In this document: positions 7,211-15,645 of the stretch, piece by piece | Layout of the letters: each line of letters starts with the position of its first letter | Position numbering within the stretch: the first letter of the stretch is position 1 | NCBI RefSeq assembly: GCF_015354405.1 | Contig: NZ_JADKYP010000035.1 | Location: 1-64,000 of the forward strand | Reading direction: 5' to 3' | DNA length: 64,000 nt | From: Nocardia sp. BSTN01 | Lineage (GTDB): Bacteria > Actinomycetota > Actinomycetes > Mycobacteriales > Mycobacteriaceae | Notes under the pieces: generated by a model | Told to the model about the DNA's origin: nothing | What the model saw: only the letters and a program-made list of their open reading frames with translations | Database searches by the model: none | Made by a program: the position numbers and the translations under genes

Positions 7211-7876
7211 TTACTGCCAGCCGGGGCGGACCAGACCCGACTCGTAGGCCAGCACCACCAGCTGGGTGCGGTCGCGAGCATTGAGTTTCACCAGGATTCG
7301 GCTCACATGGGTGCGGGCGGTGGCGGGGCTCATGAACAAGCGCTGACCGATTTCGGCATTGGTCAGGCCCTCGGCGACCAGCGTCATCACCTGCCGTTCG
7401 CGGTCGGTGAGCTCGTCGAGGGTCGTCGCCGGCGCGGGTTTGGCGTGAGTGGCGAATTCGGCGACCAGACGACGGGTGACGCTGGGCGAGAGCAGCGCAT
7501 CGCCGTCGGCCACCACCCGCACCGCCTTCACCAGATCCGCCGGCTCGGTGTGTTTGACCAGGAAGCCGGTGGCACCCGCCCGCATCGCTTCGAACACGTA
7601 TTCGTCGAGTTCGAAGGTGGTCAGCACCACCACCTTCACCCCGGCGAGTTGTGAATCGGCGACGATCGCGCGGGTGGCGGACAAACCGTCGAGCACCGGC
7701 ATGCGGATATCCATCAGCACCACATCCGGGTGGAGTTCGCGGGTCATGCTCAGCGCCTGTTCGCCGCTGTCGGCCTCGCCGACCACCGTGATCCCGTCCT
7801 GGGCGTCCAATAACGCGACAAATCCGGCGCGGACCAGGGCTTGGTCGTCGGCGACCAGGACGCGGATGTCGTTCAC
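7211..7876 (-). CDS. NarL/FixJ-type response regulator
   Basis: 221 residues. Receiver domain 3-120 with acidic pair Asp10-Asp11, phospho-acceptor Asp56 in LMDIRMPVLDG, Thr in LTTF and Lys in FLVKHT. The LuxR-type helix-turn-helix at about 153-210 contains LTDRERQVMTLVAEGLTNAE and ARTHVSRILVKL. It lies 73 nt downstream of the sensor kinase on the same strand and should be its partner. The divergent ABC exporter is the likely target, since kinase, regulator and drug-type ABC exporter clusters of this kind usually control the transporter. ATG at 7876 starts directly at the receiver domain. Confidence 0.93.
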   Translation of the reverse strand: MNDIRVLVADDQALVRAGFVALLDAQDGITVVGEADSGEQALSMTRELHPDVVLMDIRMPVLDGLSATRAIVADSQLAGVKVVVLTTFELDEYVFEAMRAGATGFLVKHTEPADLVKAVRVVADGDALLSPSVTRRLVAEFATHAKPAPATTLDELTDRERQVMTLVAEGLTNAEIGQRLFMSPATARTHVSRILVKLNARDRTQLVVLAYESGLVRPGWQ

Positions 7877-7949
7877 GAAACCTCCTGAACATCGAGGAAT
7901 TCGATGGCAGTGGGCCGGGTGCGGGAAGCGGATGCGCCGGCATCCGCGC

Positions 7950-9170
7950 TCATCGTGGATCCCGCGGTTCGGCCGGGCGGGATCCTGCGCTCGACGGAAT
8001 CGGCAATCGCGCTGCCACGCGAAACCGCCCGTCCGCGCGCGGCCCCGCGATCACGTCGCCGCCCAGGGCGTGGGCGCGTTCGATCATCCCTGGAATCCCG
8101 TTCCCGCCACCGGTTGTGGATGACTGTGCACCATTCGGGGACGGCTCGTTGTCCACAGTTATGCACAGCTCGTCCGGTGAATAGTTCACTGCGACAGTCG
8201 CTTCCGCTCCGGGTGCGTGCCGCAGCACATTGGTCAGCGATTCCTGCACGATGCGCGCCGCGGCCACATCGACAATCACCGGCAATCGCCGCGGCGTGCC
8301 GGAGACCCGCGTGTGCACCACCGTGCCGGCCGCGCGGGTCGGGGACAGCAATGATTCCAGATCGCCGATGCCGAACGCCGGGCTGGTCGGCGCCGCAATG
8401 GTCTCCGCACCGGCGCGAATCGAGCGCAGCAGGCTGTGCACCTCTTCCAGCGCATCCCGGCTGACATCCTTGATCGCCGACAGCGCGGTCGCGGCCTGTT
8501 CGGGTTTGCGGTCGAACAATTCCAGCGCGACCGACGACTGCACATTGATCAGCGACAGGCTGTGGGCCAGTACATCGTGCAGTTCGCGTGCGATGGCGAG
8601 GCGTTCGGAGGCAGCCCGCTGTTCGCGTTCGGCCAGTTCACGGCCGCGTTCGGCCTCCCGATTCCGCCGCGCCGCCTCGGCGCGCTGACGCCGCGCGATC
8701 AGCGCCGAACGCCGCTGCCGGATCCCTTCGGCGATCGCGATCAGCACCACCAGCCAGGCCAGGATCCCGGCGGCCGGCCAGCCCCCGGGGCCGTGGCCGC
8801 GCAGGGCGGGTACCGGCCACACCATCAGCAGATATCCCAGCGGCACCAGCGGATAGGTGGACCAGCGGGAGCCGCGCGAGGCCGCGGTCAGGAAGGCGAT
8901 GACCAGCGAGACGAAGACCGGTCCGTAACCGTAGCCGACCAGCAGATAGACGACGGTGACCGCGAGTACGCCCACGAACACCGCCCGCGGATACTTCGCG
9001 CGCAGCGCCAACAGCAGCGGGCCGGCCACCAGCAGCGCGTAACCCAGCGCATCCAGTGGTCGCACGCCGGACTGATGCGCATTCGCCGCATGTCCGGCGC
9101 CCAGTTGGACGGCGGCCACGACGACGCTCAGCATCACATCCCGGGCGCCGGGCCGAGTACTCGACTGCAC
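7950..9170 (-). CDS. Sensor histidine kinase (HisKA_3/DesK type)
   Basis: About 406 residues from GTG 9170; ATG 9134 is equally possible, since neither has a strong ribosome site. The N-terminal 130 residues contain four to five membrane helices with almost no extracytoplasmic loop. A coiled linker rich in Arg/Glu/Ala leads to the phosphotransfer helix, with the His in ARELHDVLAHSLSLIN, then the HATPase domain with the N-box VQESLTNVLRHA and a Gly-rich box GGGNGIPGMIERA. Short-loop sensors of this type often sense membrane stress or membrane-active antibiotics. Neighbours: response regulator downstream, ABC exporter divergent. Confidence 0.92.
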   Translation of the reverse strand: MQSSTRPGARDVMLSVVVAAVQLGAGHAANAHQSGVRPLDALGYALLVAGPLLLALRAKYPRAVFVGVLAVTVVYLLVGYGYGPVFVSLVIAFLTAASRGSRWSTYPLVPLGYLLMVWPVPALRGHGPGGWPAAGILAWLVVLIAIAEGIRQRRSALIARRQRAEAARRNREAERGRELAEREQRAASERLAIARELHDVLAHSLSLINVQSSVALELFDRKPEQAATALSAIKDVSRDALEEVHSLLRSIRAGAETIAAPTSPAFGIGDLESLLSPTRAAGTVVHTRVSGTPRRLPVIVDVAAARIVQESLTNVLRHAPGAEATVAVNYSPDELCITVDNEPSPNGAQSSTTGGGNGIPGMIERAHALGGDVIAGPRADGRFRVAARLPIPSSAGSRPAEPRDPR

Positions 9171-9296
9171 AGTTCGAACGGTAACCCCGCCGCGCCGCCC
9201 CGTGAGCCTCCGCGCCGCGAATTACGTCCAGATACGTACGCCGAGCCGGGCACGGGGACGGATGTGTCGCCGCAGGTCGAAGCGGATGGTCGAGAT

Positions 9297-10289
9297 ATGA
9301 ACAGATCGAATGCGGATCCCGGTGGCGTGCTCCCCGGCACGGCCACCCAGACTCGGTCGAACGCCGCGGAGGTCGTGGTCACCGACGCGCTCACCAAGAA
9401 GTACGGCGACCAGACGGCTGTGGACGCGGTGTCCATGACGGTGCGGCGCGGCGAAATCTACGGATTTCTCGGTCCCAACGGCGCTGGTAAGACGACGACG
9501 CTGCGGATGCTCGTCGGGCTGATCGCGCCGACCTCCGGTATCGCGACGGTACTGGGCCGCAATCCGGGCGAATCGGAGTCGTTGCGACGCATCGGCGTTC
9601 TGATCGAAGGGCCCGGCTTCTATCCGTACCTGTCCGGCCGCGACAACCTGCGGGTGCTGGCCCGCTACCACCGGATCGAGCGCACCGCCGGCCTCCGGCG
9701 TCGCGACCGATTCGCCGAAGTGGACGAGATCCTGGCGCGGGTAGGTCTCGCCGACCGGGCCGACGACCGGTTCCGCACCTATTCGCTCGGCATGAAGCAG
9801 CGTCTCGGCGTCGGTGCGGCCCTGCTCGGCAGCCCCGACCTGCTCATCCTCGACGAGCCGACCAACGGCCTGGACCCGGCGGGCATGGCCGAAATGCGGG
9901 AACTGGTCACCGGTTTGGCCGCCGACGGGCACACCGTCGTGCTCTCCTCGCATCTGCTCGGCGAGGTGCAGGAAATCTGCGATCGGGTCGGTGTGATCTC
10001 CGGCGGGACGCTGCTCACCGAATCGACGGTGGGTGAACTGCGGGGCGCGGCAACGCTTCTGGTGCGCGCCGAGCCACTCGAGACGGCCTATCCGGCGGTG
10101 CGCCGGGTGGTGGGCGAACACCGTGCGACGCTGTCCGCCGCCGGCATCAGAGTCGATGCCGGTAGGGCAATGGCGCCCGAGGTGGCGCGCGCGGTGATCG
10201 CATCCGGCGCGGATCTGCTGGAGCTGCGCACGGACGAGAAGTCGCTGGAGGAAGTGTTTTTCGAGATGACGAGACAGGAGCACCCGTGA
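9297..10289 (+). CDS. ABC exporter ATP-binding subunit (DrrA-like)
   Basis: 330 residues from ATG 9297, with GGTCGAG a few bases upstream; the frame is open for far longer 5' but that part is antisense to the kinase. Walker A GPNGAGKTT near residue 60, signature YSLGMKQRLG, Walker B LLILDEPTNGLDP, and the switch His in VVLSSHLL. The C-terminal 80 residues form the extra domain seen in drug-export and bacitracin-type ATPases. The stop overlaps the permease GTG by 4 nt. Substrate unknown; control by the adjacent two-component system is inferred from the divergent arrangement. Confidence 0.93.
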   Translation: MNRSNADPGGVLPGTATQTRSNAAEVVVTDALTKKYGDQTAVDAVSMTVRRGEIYGFLGPNGAGKTTTLRMLVGLIAPTSGIATVLGRNPGESESLRRIGVLIEGPGFYPYLSGRDNLRVLARYHRIERTAGLRRRDRFAEVDEILARVGLADRADDRFRTYSLGMKQRLGVGAALLGSPDLLILDEPTNGLDPAGMAEMRELVTGLAADGHTVVLSSHLLGEVQEICDRVGVISGGTLLTESTVGELRGAATLLVRAEPLETAYPAVRRVVGEHRATLSAAGIRVDAGRAMAPEVARAVIASGADLLELRTDEKSLEEVFFEMTRQEHP

Positions 10290-11134
10290 ACGACGTACTG
10301 GCCTGCACCCGAGCCGAATTCGCGCGGCTGCGCAAGTGGCCCGCGTTCTGGATCGTGCTCGGTACCTGGCTCGCGCTGAATCTCGTCTTCGCCTATCTGT
10401 TCAACTATCTGGCCTACACCTCGGGCAGCAGTTCCCGGATGTCGAACGGGCAACCGCGCGAGGTGCTGTTGCAGTTGATGCTGCCCGCGGCCGTGCCGGA
10501 GGTGTTCACCCAGGGCATGGCGATGTTCGGCGGTGCGCTCATGCTGGTGCTCGGCGCGCTGGTGGTCGGCAGTGGATACGGCTGGGGCAGTTGGAAAACC
10601 GTCTTCACACAGGGGCCGTCGCACCGCGCGGTGGTCGGCGGCACCGTGCTGTCGCTGACGAGTGTGGTGGTGGGTTTGGTCGGTGCGGCGTTCGTGGTGG
10701 ATGCCGGTGTGGCCGCGATGATCGGGGTCGCCGAGCACCAGGCCCTGACGCTGCCGACGGCCGCGCACACCCTGCTCGGCCTCGCGACCGGCGTGGTGAT
10801 CCTCGGTATGTGGACGCTGGCCGGCGCCTTGATCGCGGCGATCGCGCGCGGTCCGGCGCTGGCGGTCGGGCTGGGACTGGTGTGGGTGCTGGTGGTGGAG
10901 AATCTGTTGCGCGGCGTCGCGTCGATCTTCTCGCCGATCCGGGCGATCACCGACCATCTGCCGGGGACCGCGGCGGGTTCGGCGGCCGGGGCCATGCGCA
11001 GTGTGGGCGGCGCCGCGACACCGGGCGTGCTGGATATCCTGTCGCGACCGGCGTCATTTCTCGTCCTGGCGGCGTATATCGTGGTATTCGCCTGCGCCAC
11101 AGTGATACTGATGGTGCGTCGCGATATGGCGTGA
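10286..11134 (+). CDS. ABC-2 type exporter permease
   Basis: 282 residues with about six hydrophobic spans (near 20-42, 85-105, 125-155, 170-195, 200-215 and 252-275). This is the pattern of ABC-2 family membrane subunits that pair with DrrA-like ATPases. GTG 10286 overlaps the ATPase stop in GTGA, so the subunits are made in step. No substrate-specific residues can be read. The next gene (OsmC family) starts 110 nt downstream and is probably a separate unit. Confidence 0.88.
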   Translation: MNDVLACTRAEFARLRKWPAFWIVLGTWLALNLVFAYLFNYLAYTSGSSSRMSNGQPREVLLQLMLPAAVPEVFTQGMAMFGGALMLVLGALVVGSGYGWGSWKTVFTQGPSHRAVVGGTVLSLTSVVVGLVGAAFVVDAGVAAMIGVAEHQALTLPTAAHTLLGLATGVVILGMWTLAGALIAAIARGPALAVGLGLVWVLVVENLLRGVASIFSPIRAITDHLPGTAAGSAAGAMRSVGGAATPGVLDILSRPASFLVLAAYIVVFACATVILMVRRDMA

Positions 11135-11243
11135 CCGCCTGCGCGGTGCCGCGCGGGAATCGTGCCGGACACCGGTGAGTCGAGCGCGCTCGGCGAGTAG
11201 GTTCGATCGCGACGGCTCATTCTCACTCGACGAAAGGACAGCG

Positions 11244-11687
11244 ATGCCTACACGTAGCGCGCGTACCGCATGGACCGGTGGCTTGCAGGACGGATCCGGA
11301 CAGGTCGACCTGGCCAGTTCCGGTGTCGGCAAATTCGACGTCTCGTTCCCGAAACGGACCGCCGATACCGCCGAGGGCACCACCAGCCCCGAGGAACTGA
11401 TCGCGGCCGCGCATTCGTCCTGCTACGCGATGGCGCTGTCCGGTCAGATCGGCGCCGCCGGCGGCACCATCGAAAGCCTGGACGTGAATGCCGACGTGAC
11501 GCTCGGCCCGGATCCCGCGGGCGGCTTCCGCATCTCGAAGATCGCGCTGACCGTGCGCGGCCGGGTCTCGGGCATCGACGCGAGCGGCTTCGAGCAGGCC
11601 GCCCAGACCGCCAAGGCCGGTTGCCCGGTCAGCAAGGCCCTCGCCGGCGTCGAGACGATCGAACTCGACGCCGCACTCGAAAGCTGA
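11244..11687 (+). CDS. OsmC/Ohr-family peroxidase
   Basis: 147 residues. ATG 11244 is preceded by GAAAGGA at a good distance; the frame extends upstream but without a ribosome site. The two redox Cys of the family are present: Cys60 in AAHSSCYAMAL and Cys127 in KAGCPVSKAL. OsmC-type enzymes reduce organic hydroperoxides in the cytoplasm, using dihydrolipoamide or other thiols. The N-terminal half has the beta-sheet pattern (TAWTGGLQDGSGQVDL) typical of OsmC rather than Ohr. It lies between the ABC exporter and mhuD with no obvious operon partner. Confidence 0.93.
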   Translation: MPTRSARTAWTGGLQDGSGQVDLASSGVGKFDVSFPKRTADTAEGTTSPEELIAAAHSSCYAMALSGQIGAAGGTIESLDVNADVTLGPDPAGGFRISKIALTVRGRVSGIDASGFEQAAQTAKAGCPVSKALAGVETIELDAALES

Positions 11688-11767
11688 GCCGGCTCGGTAC
11701 CCGGTACGGGTTGGTGACGTCGAACCTCGCCCGGTGGCCGGGGCCGGACCGCCGGGCGAGGTGACGA

Positions 11768-12082
11768 CTACTGGGCCGGTTTGCCCGCGACGTCGAGGAC
11801 GACCTCGAATTCCAGCAGCGAGGCGCCCGTGGCGACCGGTTGGCGGGCCTGTCCGGCGTGCGCCTCCTTGGCCGGGCCGTCCCGCCACGCGGCGAACGAC
11901 TCTTCCGAATCCCACTGTGTCACAACGAAATACCGGTTGTCGCCGGCCACCGGGCGGAGCAACTGGAAGCCCAGGAAGCCGGGCGAGTTCTCCACCGCGT
12001 GCGCGCGATGCGCGAAGCGCTTCTCGAGTTCGGGTCCGGCTCCCTCGGGAACCTCGATCGCATTGATCTTCACAACAGCCAT
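11768..12082 (-). CDS. mhuD: Heme-degrading monooxygenase MhuD
   Basis: 104 residues from ATG 12082; a GTG two codons earlier is less likely. The sequence is close to M. tuberculosis MhuD (Rv3592) along its whole length, and the residues known to matter there are kept at the same numbers: Asn7, Arg26, Trp66 and His75. The enzyme is a homodimer of ferredoxin-like folds that opens heme to mycobilin and frees iron in the cytosol. Its gene is divergent from the alpha/beta hydrolase with only 44 nt between, as in mycobacteria, so both share a short promoter region. Confidence 0.95.
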   Translation of the reverse strand: MAVVKINAIEVPEGAGPELEKRFAHRAHAVENSPGFLGFQLLRPVAGDNRYFVVTQWDSEESFAAWRDGPAKEAHAGQARQPVATGASLLEFEVVLDVAGKPAQ

Positions 12083-12126
12083 GAGCACAGGCTAATCCCA
12101 CCGCGCGGCACGTATCGTCGGTGCCG

Positions 12127-12870
12127 ATGTTGTACGACGAGGGCGGCACCGGGGTGCCGATTCTGCTGCTGCACGGATTGATGGGCAGCGCGCGGACCTG
12201 GGCCGGCCAGGTGCCGTGGCTGCGCGCATTCGGCCATGTCCACTCCTTCGACGCCGCCGGGCACGGGCGTCCGGCGCCGCCGGAGCTCACCACCGAGGCG
12301 TTCGTCGCCGACCTGGCCGCCGCGACCGCCGCGATCTCGGAGCCGATGGTGGTGATCGGGCATTCGATGGGCGGACTGCACGGGTGGATGTTCGCGGCCG
12401 CTCATCCCGAGCGGGTGCGGGCGCTGGTGGTCGAGGATATGGCGCCCGATTTCCGGGGGCGCACCGCCCAGCACTGGGCGGAGATGATCGAGGCGTGGCC
12501 GCAGCCGTTTCCCGATGCCGACGCGGTACTCGACTATTTCGGCCCGGTCGCCGGTCGCTACTTCCTCGAGTCGTTCACGCCCGCGCCGGACGGCTACCGG
12601 TTGCACGGGTCGGTCGCGACCTTCCGCGACATCTCCGAGGAGTGGGGCACTCGCGATTTCTGGGCCGAATGGGCCGCGGTGCGCGTGCCGACCCTGCTGA
12701 TCGAGGGTGAATACACGATCACGCCGCCGGGGCAGATGCGGGAGATGGCGGCGGCGCGGCCGGGGGTGCGCCACGTCGTCGTCGGCGCCGCCGGACATCT
12801 CGTCCACGACGATCAACCCGATGTCTATCGCGCCGAAGTCGAACGATTTCTGCACGAAAATCTGGGTTGA
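12127..12870 (+). CDS. Alpha/beta hydrolase
   Basis: 247 residues from ATG 12127; GTG 12121 is an alternative. Oxyanion segment LLLHGLMGS near 14-21, nucleophile Ser80 in VIGHSMGGLHG, and C-terminal His in GAAGHLVHDDQ. The expected acid position reads IEGEYTITP, so Glu may stand for the usual Asp. It corresponds in position to Rv3591c, next to mhuD. Substrate is unknown; the fold covers esterases, lipases and C-C hydrolases. No signal peptide is seen, so it is cytoplasmic. Confidence 0.88.
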   Translation: MLYDEGGTGVPILLLHGLMGSARTWAGQVPWLRAFGHVHSFDAAGHGRPAPPELTTEAFVADLAAATAAISEPMVVIGHSMGGLHGWMFAAAHPERVRALVVEDMAPDFRGRTAQHWAEMIEAWPQPFPDADAVLDYFGPVAGRYFLESFTPAPDGYRLHGSVATFRDISEEWGTRDFWAEWAAVRVPTLLIEGEYTITPPGQMREMAAARPGVRHVVVGAAGHLVHDDQPDVYRAEVERFLHENLG

Positions 12871-13006
12871 TCGGATCGTGTGGGTGCGCGAGCGGGCCAG
12901 CGCGGCGGCCTTCGGAAGCTGCGGTCCGGCAGCTGCGGGCAATCGCCTTCAGTCTCGGTCCGGAGGCGACGTATGCTCCTCTCAGGCCCCGACCAAAAGG
13001 TGAATC

Positions 13007-14176
13007 ATGATTAACTTCTCGATACCCGCCGACCTCGCCGCCGAACGTGACCGCATCCGCCGGTTCGTCATCGACAAGATCGTCCCGTTCGAGCGCGACC
13101 CCCGCCTGACCGCGCACGGACCCGACGACGACCTGCGGCAGGAATTGGTCGAAGTGGCGCGGGCCGAGAAGCTGCTCACCATTCAGGCGCCCGAGGAACT
13201 CGGCGGTCGCGGGCTCACCCACATCGAGCAGGCCGTGCTGTACGAGGCGGCCGGGTGGTCCACCCTGGGACCGGTCGCGATGAACTGCGCCGCGCCCGAC
13301 GAGGGCAATATGTTCCTGCTGTCCAAGGTCGCGAACCCGGAGCAGGTGAACCGTTACCTGATGCCGGTGATCGACGGCCACCAGCGATCGGTCTTCGCGA
13401 TGACCGAACCCGGGGGCGCCGGATCGGATCCGGGACAGCTCGCCACCACCGCCACCTTCGACGGCGAGAACTTCACGATCAACGGCCGCAAATGGCTGAT
13501 CACCGGGGCCGACGGGGCCAAGACCTGGATCGTCATGGCCAAACTCGAGGACAACGAGCACCTCCCCGCGGGCCCGACCCTGTTCCTCACCGAGGGGGAC
13601 ACGCCGGGCATCGTCATCGAGCGAACCATGAACACGATGGACCGCAACTACGTCGGCGGCCACGGCGTCGTTCGCTTCGAGAATCTGGTCCTGCCCAAGG
13701 AGTCGTTGCTGGGGGAGAGCGGTCAGGCCCTGCGCTACGCCCAGCTGCGCCTGGCCCCCGCCCGCCTCACCCACTGCATGCGCTGGCTCGGCGCCGCCGA
13801 ACGGGCCCAGAGCATCGCCGTCGAACACGCCAAGACCCGCACCGCCTTCGGTAAGCCGATCGGCGAGCACGAGGGTGTGTCGTTCATGCTGGCCGACAAC
13901 GAGATCGCCCTGCACCAGTGCCGCCTGACCATCTGGCACGCCTGCTGGCTGATGGACCAGGGCCACAAGGCGCGTCACGAGAGCTCGATGGCGAAATCCT
14001 ATGTATCCGAGGAACTGTTCAAGGTCGCCGACCGCTGCGTCCAGGTCCTCGGCGGCATCGGCATCAGCGACGAAACCGTGGTCGAGATGATCTTCCGCGA
14101 CATGCGCGCCTTCCGCCTCTACGACGGCCCCACCGAAGTCCACAAGTACGCGATCGGCCGCCAGATACTGCGGTAA
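13007..14176 (+). CDS. Acyl-CoA dehydrogenase (ACAD11-like)
   Basis: 389 residues. All three ACAD domains are present: N-terminal helices 1-120, beta domain with FAMTEPGGAGSDP and NGRKWLITGA, and C-terminal helices with KTRTAFGKPIGEHEG and LGGIGISDETVVE. The C-terminal FRLYDGPTEVHKYAIGR puts Asp where most ACADs have the catalytic Glu, as in ACAD10/11-type enzymes. It would oxidise an acyl-CoA with FAD in beta-oxidation; chain specificity is unknown. No gene for it stands in the M. tuberculosis order between mhuD and mutY, so it is an insertion into the conserved block. An unusual composite inverted repeat follows. Confidence 0.9.
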   Translation: MINFSIPADLAAERDRIRRFVIDKIVPFERDPRLTAHGPDDDLRQELVEVARAEKLLTIQAPEELGGRGLTHIEQAVLYEAAGWSTLGPVAMNCAAPDEGNMFLLSKVANPEQVNRYLMPVIDGHQRSVFAMTEPGGAGSDPGQLATTATFDGENFTINGRKWLITGADGAKTWIVMAKLEDNEHLPAGPTLFLTEGDTPGIVIERTMNTMDRNYVGGHGVVRFENLVLPKESLLGESGQALRYAQLRLAPARLTHCMRWLGAAERAQSIAVEHAKTRTAFGKPIGEHEGVSFMLADNEIALHQCRLTIWHACWLMDQGHKARHESSMAKSYVSEELFKVADRCVQVLGGIGISDETVVEMIFRDMRAFRLYDGPTEVHKYAIGRQILR

Positions 14177-14202
14177 TTTTGGCCTCCGCTTCGCTCCGGC
14201 GG

Positions 14203-14295
14203 GGTCTCGGCCCCTTGGGCCTCGATTTTTCACTCCTCCGCTCAGTCGCTGCGCTCCCTCGCTCCGTCGCTCCAAAATCGAGGCGGGCCGAGACC
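14203..14295. repeat. Composite long-range inverted repeat (intergenic)
   Basis: Two nested pairs of arms: GGTCTCGGCCC at 14203-14213 pairs with 14285-14295, and CCTCGATTTT at 14220-14229 pairs with 14274-14283. The enclosed 44 nt are a pyrimidine-rich run of CTCC/GCTC units. It begins 27 nt after the acyl-CoA dehydrogenase stop and may act as a terminator or be a dispersed REP-like element. The flanking 14177-14202 repeats the CTCCGCTTCGCTCC theme. Nothing else is seen in this gap up to 14410. Confidence 0.6.
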
Positions 14296-14410
14296 ACCAA
14301 GGTGAACGGCTCGCAGATGTGCGCTTCGGTTGATCCGCGACACCCGCTCGTGCGGATTGCGTGCAAGTAAGGTGGGCGGGAAAGATCACCCACACCTAGG
14401 ATTGTGTCGC

Positions 14411-15241
14411 ATGAGTTCGGAACTGCAGGTCGATGTGTCCGCCGGGGTCGCCGTACTCACGCTCAATCGTCCCGCGCAGCAGAACGCCATGACGCCCGCG
14501 ATGGCGGCGGAGCTCGGGACCGCGCTGCGGCGCTGCGATACCGAGGACGCGATTCGCGCGGTGGTGATCACCGGGACTCCGCCCGCGTTCTGCGCGGGCG
14601 CCGATCTGTCCGCCCGTGTCGGTGATGTGCGCGGCACGATCGATCCGCCGCCGTGGCAGATCCGCAAGCCGGTGATCGCGGCCGTGAACGGGCATGCCGT
14701 GGGTATCGGGCTGTCGCTGGCCCTGCAGTGCGATCTGCGATACATGGCGACCGACGCCGTATACGGCCTGAACCAGGTGCGTCGCGGCGCGATGGCCGAC
14801 GGTTACGCGCACTGGACACTGCCGCGTCTGGCGGGGATGGCCAATGCGGCCGACATCATGCTGACCGGCCGCACGTTCGACGGTGAGGAAGCGCGCCAGA
14901 TGGGCGTGGCCAACAGCAGTCTGCCGGCCGGCGAGGTGTTGCCGACCGCCCTGGCCGTGGCCCACGACCTGGCGGCCGGTTCGGCGCCGCTGCCGACGGC
15001 AATGACCAAGCGGCTGCTCTGGGAGGGCCTCGGGATGAGCCCCGAGGCGGTCGGCCGGCTGGAATCCGAACTGCACGGCTTCGTCGGCAAGAGCGTGGAC
15101 GCGGCCGAGGGGATGGCGGCGTTCCGCGACCGCCGCCAGCCGCAGTGGAAGGGCAGTATCAGCGCCGAATGGCCCGCGGGCGAGTTGTCGTCGCCGGGCG
15201 AACGCCCGGGGCTCGACGGCACCGCCGAGGAACCGGCCTAG
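14411..15241 (+). CDS. Enoyl-CoA hydratase/isomerase family protein
   Basis: 276 residues from ATG 14411; the upstream open frame lacks support. Crotonase fold: LTLNRPAQQNAM at the N terminus, the oxyanion segment FCAGADLS, and the second oxyanion loop AVNGHAVGIGLSLALQCD. The position of catalytic Glu144 (rat numbering) falls in VRRGAMADGYAHWTLPRLAG, where no Glu is seen, so hydratase activity is doubtful and isomerase or other chemistry is possible. The C-terminal 30 residues are Gly/Pro/Glu-rich and unstructured. It may act with the acyl-CoA dehydrogenase upstream, though the inverted repeat between them argues for separate transcripts. Confidence 0.88.
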   Translation: MSSELQVDVSAGVAVLTLNRPAQQNAMTPAMAAELGTALRRCDTEDAIRAVVITGTPPAFCAGADLSARVGDVRGTIDPPPWQIRKPVIAAVNGHAVGIGLSLALQCDLRYMATDAVYGLNQVRRGAMADGYAHWTLPRLAGMANAADIMLTGRTFDGEEARQMGVANSSLPAGEVLPTALAVAHDLAAGSAPLPTAMTKRLLWEGLGMSPEAVGRLESELHGFVGKSVDAAEGMAAFRDRRQPQWKGSISAEWPAGELSSPGERPGLDGTAEEPA

Positions 15242-15273
15242 CCAAAGCCGAGGAACCGGCCTCGCGAACCCGG

Positions 15274-15570
15274 TCAGCGCCCGCCGATGAGCATCATCAG
15301 AAAGACGCACGCGTACAACACCATCAGTACGGTGCCGACGATGCCGACCACATAGCCGACCACCACCTGCGAGCGGCCGCCGATGGTGCCGCCGGACATC
15401 TCGATCTGGTCGAGCGCCCGCTTGCCCATCACCCACGCCACCGGACCCAGTGCGCCGCAACACAATAGGCTCAGCACACCGAGGATCAGCACCGTCGTCG
15501 CATGGGGGTGTTCGACCGGATTGCCGGTCGGCGGCTCAGGCAGCGATCCCCAGTAGTCGGGTTGATTCAT
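15274..15570 (-). CDS. DUF4190-type small membrane protein
   Basis: 98 residues from ATG 15570. A Pro-rich N-terminal tail (about 25 residues) is followed by two membrane helices at about 27-47 and 70-93, the first holding LLCCGALGPVAWVMGKRAL. This is the layout of actinobacterial DUF4190 proteins. It lies 75 nt upstream of the rlmB stop's far side, that is, downstream of rlmB in the same direction, and may be read through from it. Function unknown. Confidence 0.7.
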   Translation of the reverse strand: MNQPDYWGSLPEPPTGNPVEHPHATTVLILGVLSLLCCGALGPVAWVMGKRALDQIEMSGGTIGGRSQVVVGYVVGIVGTVLMVLYACVFLMMLIGGR

Positions 15571-15645
15571 GGCCACCGTACGAGTTTACGGCGTCGCGAC
15601 CCGAAAAGCTTGGTAGACGGGCAGCTTGGGAGTTTCCGGCCCTGC

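Noticed and set aside
8436-9296. Long 5' extension of the ABC ATPase frame
   Set aside because: It is antisense to the histidine kinase and low in hydrophobic pattern; ATG 9297 gives a normal N terminus.
12719-14395. 558-codon minus-strand open frame opposite the acyl-CoA dehydrogenase
   Set aside because: Shadow; no motifs, and it spans an intergenic inverted repeat.
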